Assembly: GCA_964624465.1 (NCBI GenBank)
Contig: CAZUZD010000216.1
Location: 1-10,773, forward strand
Direction: 5' to 3'
Length of the DNA stretch: 10,773 bases
DNA from: CAZUZD01 sp964624465
GTDB lineage: Bacteria > Planctomycetota > Planctomycetia > Isosphaerales > Isosphaeraceae
Part shown: piece by piece, positions 4,855 through 10,773 of the stretch
Layout: every line of letters starts with the position of its first letter
How positions within the stretch are numbered: position 1 is the first letter of the stretch
Translations under genes and position numbers: made by a program
Notes under the pieces: model-generated
Databases searched by the model: none
What the model was told of the DNA's origin: nothing
The model's input: only the letters and a program-made list of their open reading frames with translations

Positions 4855-6276
4855 TCAGGGGCGCGGGGCGGCGGGCTCGGTGGCCAGCCAGTCGCGGAGC
4901 GATTGCTGGAGCGACTCGGTGAGCTTCGGGTGGGCCGCCGAGACATCCCGGCGCTCGGCCGGGTCGGTCGGCACATGGAACAGCTCGGGCTTGCCGCCCC
5001 GGGTGATCACCAGCTTGAAGTCGCCTCGCATGGCCGCCAGCTGATTGGCCCCCTCGGTGCGCCACTCCCAGAACAGGGTGCGGTCGGCCAGGTCGGGGGC
5101 CTCGGCGGCGCCGGTCCAGGCGGGCAGCAGGTTCCGGCCGTCGAGGCCGGGGGGCGTGGCGTGCTCGGCGGCCGAGCCGGCGGCCGGATCGGCGGGCCCG
5201 GCGGCGGCGAGCACCGTCGGCAGCAGGTCGATCATGTGCATCGGCCGGTCGGTCGTCGTGCCGGCCGGGATCTGGCCCGGCCAGCGGACGCAGGCGGGCA
5301 CGCGGATGCCGCCCTCCCAGAGCGTGCGCTTCTGCCCCCGCAGCGGGGCGTTGCTGTCGTGGTAGGCGCTGGTGCCCTGGTTGCCGGTCTCGAAGGTCGC
5401 CCCGTGATCACTGGTGAAGACGAGCAGGGTGTTGTCGGCCAGGCCGGCGCGGTCGAGGGCCTCGAGCACCTGGCCCACGTGCCGGTCCATGCGGGTGATC
5501 ATGGCCGCGTAGGTCGCCCGCAGCGGGCGGGTCCCGTCCGCGGCCTCGGGGAACCGGTCCCGGTGCCGGGCGATCTCGTCGGCCGGGGCCTCGATCTGGA
5601 AGTGCCCGGAGATCAGCGGCAGGTACAGGAAGAAGGGTCGATCGGCGCCGCGGTGGCGGTCGATGTACGCCACGGCCCGCTCGGTGAAGCGGTCGTCGGC
5701 GTACCCCTCCGCCGGCACCTTCTCACGACCGTCCCAGAGGAACTTCGGGAACTTCTCCCAGGCGTGCACGGCGTCGACGAAGCCGAACGTCTCGTCGAAG
5801 CCCTGGTCGAGCGGGTGCACCCACGAGTCCTGGCCGGCCGGCGCCTGGCCGTGGTGCCACTTGCCGTAGAGCGCCGTGTCGTAGCCCCGGGCCCGCAGGG
5901 CCTCGGCCATCGTCACCTCGGCCGCGGGCAGGTCGGCGTTGTTGCGGCTCACGCCGTTGTGGATCGTGTACCGGCCCGTCATGAGCACCGCGCGGCTGGG
6001 GGCGCAGACGACGGCCCCGGTGTAGAAGCGGTCCATCCGCAGGCCCTGGGCGGCGAGCCGGTCCAGGTTCGGCGTCTTCCAGCTGGTGCGGCCGTTGAAG
6101 CCGATGTCGCCCCAGCCCACGTCGTCGGCGTAGATCAGCACGACGTTGGGACGCTGTGCCGCCGGGGCGGCCGCCGCCCCGCCGCAGCTCGACTCGGCCG
6201 GTGCCCCGGGGAGGCCCAGGCCGATCAGCACCAGCCACCCGAACGCCCGTGCCGGGCCCAACCGCTTCGGTCGCAT
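4855..6276 (-). CDS. Exported type I sulfatase (formylglycine-dependent), 473 aa
   Basis: Sulfatases of this alkaline-phosphatase-fold family hydrolyse sulfate esters, often on polysaccharides. After a signal peptide (about residues 1-28) the domain starts at RPNVVLIYADDVGWGDIG (42-59), whose D51 and D52 bind calcium. CAPSR at 91-95 is the C-x-P-S-R signature, so C91 should be converted to formylglycine, followed by LMTGRY. Further active-site motifs are YGKWHHG (K139), SGHF (H225), TSDHG (D290, H291) and GQKRTLWEGG with K316. The C-terminal ELFHVPTDPAERRDVSAAHP (431-450) is the usual substrate-facing subdomain. Length is normal for the family. C31 lacks a good lipobox, so a lipoprotein is unlikely. 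The start at 6276 has only a weak GGTGA upstream. It is divergent from the putative glycosidase at 6546. The substrate cannot be told from sequence. Confidence 0.95.
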   Translation of the reverse strand: MRPKRLGPARAFGWLVLIGLGLPGAPAESSCGGAAAAPAAQRPNVVLIYADDVGWGDIGFNGRTSWKTPNLDRLAAQGLRMDRFYTGAVVCAPSRAVLMTGRYTIHNGVSRNNADLPAAEVTMAEALRARGYDTALYGKWHHGQAPAGQDSWVHPLDQGFDETFGFVDAVHAWEKFPKFLWDGREKVPAEGYADDRFTERAVAYIDRHRGADRPFFLYLPLISGHFQIEAPADEIARHRDRFPEAADGTRPLRATYAAMITRMDRHVGQVLEALDRAGLADNTLLVFTSDHGATFETGNQGTSAYHDSNAPLRGQKRTLWEGGIRVPACVRWPGQIPAGTTTDRPMHMIDLLPTVLAAAGPADPAAGSAAEHATPPGLDGRNLLPAWTGAAEAPDLADRTLFWEWRTEGANQLAAMRGDFKLVITRGGKPELFHVPTDPAERRDVSAAHPKLTESLQQSLRDWLATEPAAPRP

Positions 6277-6344
6277 GGCGTCACCGATCCCGTCAGGTGC
6301 CGCGGGGCGGGGCCGGACGCCCGACCACCCCCCGCCGTGCCGAC

Positions 6345-6350
6345 ACTCTA
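6345..6350 (-). promoter_or_regulatory. Candidate -10 box of the sulfatase gene
   Basis: The minus strand reads TAGAGT, preceded by AG, 68 bases before the sulfatase ATG. It belongs to the TAGANT series. No convincing -35 box is seen. Confidence 0.42.
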
Positions 6351-6480
6351 CTCATCGGCCACCCCCCCGGGCCACCACCATCCAAAGCCAACAATTCCGA
6401 CCGGACCAGTCGAGTAAAAAGTCACCCCTCCGAGGCAGGGGCCCGGGCGGGGGACCCGGGACGCGGCCGGAGGGGGCCGC

Positions 6481-6486
6481 TAGAAT
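6481..6486 (+). promoter_or_regulatory. Candidate -10 box of the 6546-8285 gene
   Basis: TAGAAT matches five of six positions of TATAAT and is preceded by GC, as in the tRNA promoter. It lies 59 bases before the ATG. The region upstream is almost pure G and C with no -35 match. Confidence 0.5.
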
Positions 6487-6545
6487 CGGCAGGCGGCGGG
6501 CCGGGTGGCCCGAGACCCCTGACATCGCCAGCGGGAACCCCTGCA

Positions 6546-8285
6546 ATGCTCCACGTCCTCCCCCGGCCCCGGCTGGATCTGGCGCTCGGCCTGGCCCTGG
6601 TGCTGGCGGCCCTGGCCCCGGCTCCGGCCCTGGCCGTGGTCGACGACGCCCCCGCGCGGTACGACCGGCGCTGGGTGTACACGATGATGAACCTGCAGGT
6701 GGCGGAGAACGCCGACCGGCTGATCGCCCTGATCGAGCGAGCGGCGGCCGACGGGTACAACGGCGTGGTGCTGGCCGACTACAAGCTGAACATCCTGGAC
6801 CGGGTGCCGCCGCACTACTTCGCCAACGCCCGCCGGGTGCGGGCGGCGGCCGAGGCGAAGGGCATCGAGCTGATCCCCGCGCTGTTCCCGATCGGCTACA
6901 GCAACGGCCTGCTGGCGCACGACCCGAACCTGGCCGAGGGCCTGGAGGCGCACAGCGACTTCGTGGTCCGGGGCCGGCGCGCCGAGCACGAGCCCGACCC
7001 GGCGGCCCGGTACCGCAACGGCGGCCTGGAGGACGTCCGCGACGACGGCGGCTTCGCCGGCCTGGCGTTCCAGGACGACCCCGGTGGTTCGACCGTGGCC
7101 GACACCGAGGTCGTCCACTCCGGCGCCACCTCGTGCCGGATGCGCGACACGCACGTCAGCCGGTCCGGCGGCAACAGCCGGCTGGTGCAGACGGTGGCCC
7201 TCCGGCCGAAGACCTGCTACCGGCTCTCGGCCTGGGTCAAGACGCAGGACCTCAAGTCTCCCGGTAACTTCCGCCTGCTGGCGCTCGGGGAGGGGGGCCG
7301 GGCGCTGACGTTCTTCGAGGGGGGCGTCGAGGCGACGCAGGACTGGCGCCCGGTGGACGTCGTCTTCAACACCCTCGACCAGACGACCGTGAACCTGTAC
7401 GCGGGCCTCTGGGGCGGATCGGCGGGCACGCTCTGGATCGACGACCTGGAGCTGGCCGAGGTGCCGCTGACGAACCTGCTGCGGCGCCCGGGGTGCCCGC
7501 TGACGGTGACGTCGGCCGACGGCAAGCGGACCTACGAGGAGGGCCGCGACTTCGAGCCCCTGGCCGACCCGAAGCTCGGCCGCCAGCCGTACGACGGCGA
7601 GTACCGCTTCGACCACGACGGCCCGGCCCTGACCCTGACGCCGCGCTCGCGGATCGGCGTCGGCGAGCGGCTGGCGGTCACGTGGTACCACCCGGTGATC
7701 GTGCACGGCAGCCAGGTCGCCTGCTGCCTGAGCGAGCCGAAGGTCTACGAGATCCTCCACGACCAGGCCAGGCGCGTGGTCGAGCTGTTCGCGCCGAAGA
7801 CCCTGTTCCTGTCGCACGACGAGCTGCGGGTGGCCAACTGGTGCGCCGCCTGCCAGGCGCGGGGGCTGACGGCCGGTCAGTTGCTGGCCGACAACGTCCG
7901 GCGCTGCGTGGCGATCGCCCGAGCGGTGGACCCGAAGCTGGAGCTGGTCGTGTGGTCGGACATGTTCGACCCGCACCACAACGCCGTGGCCGACTACTAC
8001 CTGGTGCGCGGGAGCCTGGCGGGGTCGTGGGAGGGGCTGGGGCCGGAGGTCATCCTCGCCAACTGGAACAGCGGCCACGCGGCCGAGAGCCTGGCGTTCT
8101 TCGCCGGCCGGGGCCACCGCCAGATCCTGGCCGGCTACTACGATGCGCCTGGTCTGGAGGGATTCACCGCCTGGGACCGCGCGGCGCGTGGCGTCCGGGG
8201 GGTGATCGGGTTCCAGTACACGACCTGGCAGTCGCAGTACGACGCGCTGGGCCGTTATGCTCAGGTCCTCCGATCGGCCCGCTGA
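6546..8285 (+). CDS. Exported TIM-barrel protein resembling GH20, with an inserted carbohydrate-binding-like domain, 579 aa
   Basis: A signal peptide (residues 1-30, cleavage likely after PAPALA) is followed by the first part of a predicted TIM barrel (about 40-145; GYNGVVLADYKLNIL and ELIPALFPIGYSNG are typical strand-loop elements). Residues about 155-305 look like a jelly-roll carbohydrate-binding module of the CBM4/9 type (RLVQTVALRPKTCYRLSAWVK, 212-232; GTLWIDDLELAEV, 294-306). The barrel then appears to resume with TLFLSHDELR (419-428), where D425-E426 match the Asp-Glu catalytic pair of family 20 glycosidases, followed by a CxxC pair (C433, C436) and LVVWSDMFDPHHN. The ATG at 6546 is chosen because it places the signal peptide at the N-terminus; 130 upstream in-frame residues look non-coding. 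The Shine-Dalgarno is weak. The divergent sulfatase suggests a shared glycan substrate. Enzyme class is inferred; export is likely. Confidence 0.85.
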   Translation: MLHVLPRPRLDLALGLALVLAALAPAPALAVVDDAPARYDRRWVYTMMNLQVAENADRLIALIERAAADGYNGVVLADYKLNILDRVPPHYFANARRVRAAAEAKGIELIPALFPIGYSNGLLAHDPNLAEGLEAHSDFVVRGRRAEHEPDPAARYRNGGLEDVRDDGGFAGLAFQDDPGGSTVADTEVVHSGATSCRMRDTHVSRSGGNSRLVQTVALRPKTCYRLSAWVKTQDLKSPGNFRLLALGEGGRALTFFEGGVEATQDWRPVDVVFNTLDQTTVNLYAGLWGGSAGTLWIDDLELAEVPLTNLLRRPGCPLTVTSADGKRTYEEGRDFEPLADPKLGRQPYDGEYRFDHDGPALTLTPRSRIGVGERLAVTWYHPVIVHGSQVACCLSEPKVYEILHDQARRVVELFAPKTLFLSHDELRVANWCAACQARGLTAGQLLADNVRRCVAIARAVDPKLELVVWSDMFDPHHNAVADYYLVRGSLAGSWEGLGPEVILANWNSGHAAESLAFFAGRGHRQILAGYYDAPGLEGFTAWDRAARGVRGVIGFQYTTWQSQYDALGRYAQVLRSAR

Positions 8286-8333
8286 GCCGCCGGTCCCCGG
8301 GGGCGTCGGAATCTCCTCATCCCCCGGGGCGGC
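8286..8333 (+). terminator. Hairpin after the 6546-8285 gene, probable terminator
   Basis: GCCGCC plus CCCCGGGGG (8286-8303, with a 3-base GGT bulge) pairs with CCCCCGGGGCGGC (8321-8333) across a 17-base loop. The stem starts right after the stop codon. There is no T tract. The next candidate -10 box begins eight bases beyond it, so the hairpin separates the two genes. Confidence 0.55.
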
Positions 8334-8341
8334 CGGCTGGG

Positions 8342-8347
8342 TAGACT
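8342..8347 (+). promoter_or_regulatory. Candidate -10 box of the kinase gene
   Basis: TAGACT, preceded by GG, lies 104 bases before the kinase ATG. It belongs to the TAGANT series and would give a leader of about 95-100 bases. That leader contains a small stem, ACAGGC with GCCTGT (8390-8407). Confidence 0.42.
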
Positions 8348-8451
8348 GGGTTGAAGAAATTCACACGCCAGAGTCTGGTTTACCACCCCACAGGCGCAGG
8401 GGCCTGTTGGAGATTGAACCGAGACCACGGTGTGCCGGGCGCCCGGATCGC

Positions 8452-10773
8452 ATGGGATCGCACCAGAACGACACGACTCAGGCCCGCCACGACCACCCGA
8501 CGCACCCGACCGAGGTGGACTTCACCCTGGTCGAGCCGGAAGGGAACGGGCTCCCGGAGCGCGCCGGGGCGTACCGGATCCTGCGGCGGCATGCGGCCGG
8601 CGGCGTCGGCGAGGTGTTCGTCGGGCTCGACGAGCCGCTGCGGCGGCAGGTGGCGATCAAGCAGATCCGCCCCGAGCTGGCCGACCGCGACGAGGCCCGC
8701 GCCCGGTTCCTGATCGAGGCCAAGGTCACCGGCCGGCTCGAGCATCCGGGCGTCGTGCCGATCTACGCCCTGGGGCACGACGACGCGGGGCGGCCCTATT
8801 ACGCCATGCGGCTGATCGAGGGCGGCACGTTCCTGGAGGCGATCGCGGCGTTCCATGCACCGCCCGGCCCCGACTTCCAATCGCTGGCGTTTCGCGACCT
8901 GCTGGCGCGGTTCCTCGACGTCTGCAACGTCGTCGCCTACGCCCACGACCGCGGCGTCCTGCACCGCGACCTCAAGCCCTCCAACGTCATGCTCGGCAAG
9001 TTCGGAGAGACCCTCGTCGTCGACTGGGGCCTCGCCAAGCTCCTCGACCGCGACGAACCGGCCACCGCCGCCGAGCTGACGACCGACCCGGACCTGGCGC
9101 AGTTCGGGGCCGAGGACTCGCGGATCCTGCCCCCCTCGGGCAGCGGGTTGCAGGTGACGCAGGCCGGCACGATGGTGGGGACGCCGCGGTACATGAGCCC
9201 GGAGCAGACCTCCGGCGCCCAGGAGTCGGTGGGTCCGCCCAGCGACGTGTACAGCCTGGGGGCGACCCTGTACCACCTCTTGACGGGCGGCCCGCCGCTG
9301 GCCGATGTGGCCAACGTGTCGGAGGTGATCCGCCGGGTCGGCGCCGGGGCGATCCCGCCGCCGGCGAGCCTGCGGCCGGGGGTACCGCCCTCGCTGGACG
9401 CGATCTGCCGACGGGCGATGGCCGTGACGATCGCCGGGCGGTACGCCACACCCCTGGAGCTGGCCGCCGACCTGCAGGCCTGGCTGGCCGACGCGCCGAT
9501 CGCGGGGATCCGCGAGCGGCTGGACCGCCGCCTGACGCGCTGGGAGCGCCGCAACCGGGTGCTGATCCGGGTCGGGGGTGCGGCGCTGCTGGCGGTGACG
9601 ATCACGTCGCTGATCGCGACCTGGGCGGTGACCCGGGCCCGCGGCCGCGAGGGCCAGGCGCTGGCGGCCGAGCACTCGCAGCGGACGGCGGCCGAGAGCC
9701 AGGGTCGACAGCTCCAGGTCCGCGCCTGCGAGCTGCTGCTGGAGCGCGGCCTGGGGCTGGCCGACGCCGGCGAGTACGGCAAGGCGCTGCTCTGGCTGGC
9801 CCGCGCCGCGGCCGAGGTCCCCGCGGGACAGCCGGCGCTCGACCGGGCGATCCGCACGGCGATCACGACCTGCGAGCGGCTGATCACCGCGCCCCGGGCC
9901 GTGCTGGCGCATCCCGGGGCGCAGGTGGTGGCGCTGGCCGTCGCCGGCAACGGCCGGGTGGCGGCCACCGGCGCCGACGACGGCTCGGTGCGGTTCTGGG
10001 AGGTCGCCACCGGGCAGCCCCGGGGCGCCGCGCTGCTGCACGACGGCCGGATCGTCCGGCTGGAGCACGCCGCCCGCGCGCCGGTGCTGCTGGTGGCGAC
10101 CGACGGCTGGGGCGCCATGGTCTACGACCCGACGGACGGCCATCGGCGGGCCGGGCCGCTGGCCGCCGGCGGGCCGATCACCGCCGCGGCGGTCAGCGAC
10201 GACGGCCTGCGGGTGGCGCTGGGGACCGAGGCCGGCCGGGTCCGGATCTGGCACCTGCCGGCGCCCGAGCCCGTGGCCGCCGAGTTCCAGCTCGGCGACG
10301 CGGTCGCCGCCCTGGCGTTCTCGCACGACGGCCGGCTGGTGGCGGCCGGGTCGCGGGTCGGCCAGGTGCGGGTGCTCGACGCCACCACCGGCGGCGGCAC
10401 ACCGCTCGGGCTGCAACACCCCCGGCCGCTCCAGGGCCTGGGCTTCCGCCACGACGGCCGGGCCCTGCTGACCTACGGCGGCGACGGCACGGCGCGGGTC
10501 TGGGACGTGCCCAGCGGCGAGCCGATCGGGCTGCCGATGCGGCATCGGGGCGGCGTCACCCACGCCGAGTTCCGCCCCGACGGCGAGCAGGTGCTGACCA
10601 CCGGCCTGGGCACCGTCGTCCGGCTCTGGGACGCCGCCACCGGCCGCGAGGAGCTCAGCCGCCTGGGCTCGATCCTGCATCACAGCTACATCCCGGCCGC
10701 CACCTACGGCGCCGGCGGCCTGCTGGTCCTCACCGGCAGCCTCGACCGCACGGCGCGGCTCTGGGAGGTGGAG
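8452..10773 (+). CDS. Membrane Ser/Thr protein kinase with WD40 repeats (C-terminus beyond the window)
   Basis: The visible 774 residues start with a Hanks-type kinase domain (about 41-345): glycine loop AAGGVGEVF (48-56), K70 in VAIK, helix-C E89, catalytic HRDLKPSN (171-178), metal-binding D191 in DWG instead of DFG, a long activation segment (about 198-240), and MSPEQ (248-252). One membrane helix (about 370-394) is followed by an Ala/Gln-rich helical linker with one TPR-like unit (ADAGEYGKALLWLARA, 437-452). About seven WD40-like repeats begin near 488 and end in units such as GSVRFWEV, GTARVWDV, TVVRLWDA and RTARLWEV. This planctomycete architecture puts the kinase in the cytoplasm and the repeats outside, as a sensor. 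The ATG at 8452 lacks a clear Shine-Dalgarno, and no better ATG or GTG occurs upstream in frame. The gene is open at the right edge, so more repeats may follow. The signal it senses is unknown. Confidence 0.93.
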   Translation, partial: MGSHQNDTTQARHDHPTHPTEVDFTLVEPEGNGLPERAGAYRILRRHAAGGVGEVFVGLDEPLRRQVAIKQIRPELADRDEARARFLIEAKVTGRLEHPGVVPIYALGHDDAGRPYYAMRLIEGGTFLEAIAAFHAPPGPDFQSLAFRDLLARFLDVCNVVAYAHDRGVLHRDLKPSNVMLGKFGETLVVDWGLAKLLDRDEPATAAELTTDPDLAQFGAEDSRILPPSGSGLQVTQAGTMVGTPRYMSPEQTSGAQESVGPPSDVYSLGATLYHLLTGGPPLADVANVSEVIRRVGAGAIPPPASLRPGVPPSLDAICRRAMAVTIAGRYATPLELAADLQAWLADAPIAGIRERLDRRLTRWERRNRVLIRVGGAALLAVTITSLIATWAVTRARGREGQALAAEHSQRTAAESQGRQLQVRACELLLERGLGLADAGEYGKALLWLARAAAEVPAGQPALDRAIRTAITTCERLITAPRAVLAHPGAQVVALAVAGNGRVAATGADDGSVRFWEVATGQPRGAALLHDGRIVRLEHAARAPVLLVATDGWGAMVYDPTDGHRRAGPLAAGGPITAAAVSDDGLRVALGTEAGRVRIWHLPAPEPVAAEFQLGDAVAALAFSHDGRLVAAGSRVGQVRVLDATTGGGTPLGLQHPRPLQGLGFRHDGRALLTYGGDGTARVWDVPSGEPIGLPMRHRGGVTHAEFRPDGEQVLTTGLGTVVRLWDAATGREELSRLGSILHHSYIPAATYGAGGLLVLTGSLDRTARLWEVE

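Larger units (their letters stand above)
6277..6545. promoter_or_regulatory. Divergent promoter region with an AT-richer patch
   Basis: This 269-base gap lies between the divergent sulfatase and putative glycosidase genes and contains no credible gene. It holds a minus-strand TAGAGT and a plus-strand TAGAAT, each pointing at its own gene. Between them, about 6378-6423, is a stretch much richer in A and T than the surroundings (containing AAAGCCAACAATTCC and GTAAAAAGTC), a reasonable place for regulator binding or DNA melting. No clear operator palindrome is visible. Confidence 0.5.

Noticed and set aside
3502..6417. Rightward frame of 971 codons opposite the TIGR03067 and sulfatase genes
   Set aside because: The opposite strand encodes a sulfatase with all active-site motifs; this frame is its GC-driven mirror.
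6480..8117. Leftward frame of 545 codons opposite the putative glycosidase
   Set aside because: Antisense shadow rich in Val, Arg, Gln and His, with no start signal and no recognisable domain.
8380..10683. Leftward frame of 767 codons opposite the kinase
   Set aside because: The plus strand has a complete kinase motif series and WD40 repeats; the mirror frame has no domain.

Overview
The window is extremely GC-rich (roughly three quarters G+C by eye), with strongly GC-biased third codon positions that open long spurious reading frames on the opposite strand. Gene content points to a planctomycete, probably near the Isosphaeraceae: four secreted proteins with the planctomycete domain TIGR03067, an exported sulfatase, and a membrane Ser/Thr kinase whose outer part is a string of WD40 repeats. 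The lineage is inferred from families and base composition, not from a marker gene.

Layout from left to right: the first 35 codons of a leftward gene with a Tat-type signal (1-105); a rightward tRNA-Leu(UAG) (223-304); a rightward conserved protein of unknown function whose ribosome binding site lies inside a hairpin (412-1221); a rightward YbaK-type aminoacyl-tRNA deacylase (1357-1848); a 369-base convergent gap filled by a nested inverted-repeat element (about 1900-2171); a leftward series of four TIGR03067 proteins (2218-4722); a leftward exported sulfatase (4855-6276); a divergent promoter region; a rightward exported TIM-barrel protein resembling glycoside hydrolase family 20 with an inserted carbohydrate-binding-like domain (6546-8285); and a rightward WD40 receptor-like kinase that runs off the right edge (8452-10773).

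The sulfatase and the putative glycosidase are divergent across one 269-base promoter region, and both look exported, so they may act together on a sulfated glycan. The four TIGR03067 proteins, all with signal peptides or traces of one, follow the sulfatase on the same strand and look like a locally expanded family. No gene gives direct evidence of a new defence or mobile system.

The most unusual signals are non-coding: a TAGANT hexamer that I find only four times in the window, always upstream of and pointing toward a gene; a hairpin that buries the Shine-Dalgarno of the unknown protein; a 32-bp-arm palindrome whose only mismatches become G-U pairs in one strand's RNA; and a TIGR03067 gene whose signal peptide is encoded upstream of its first usable start codon.
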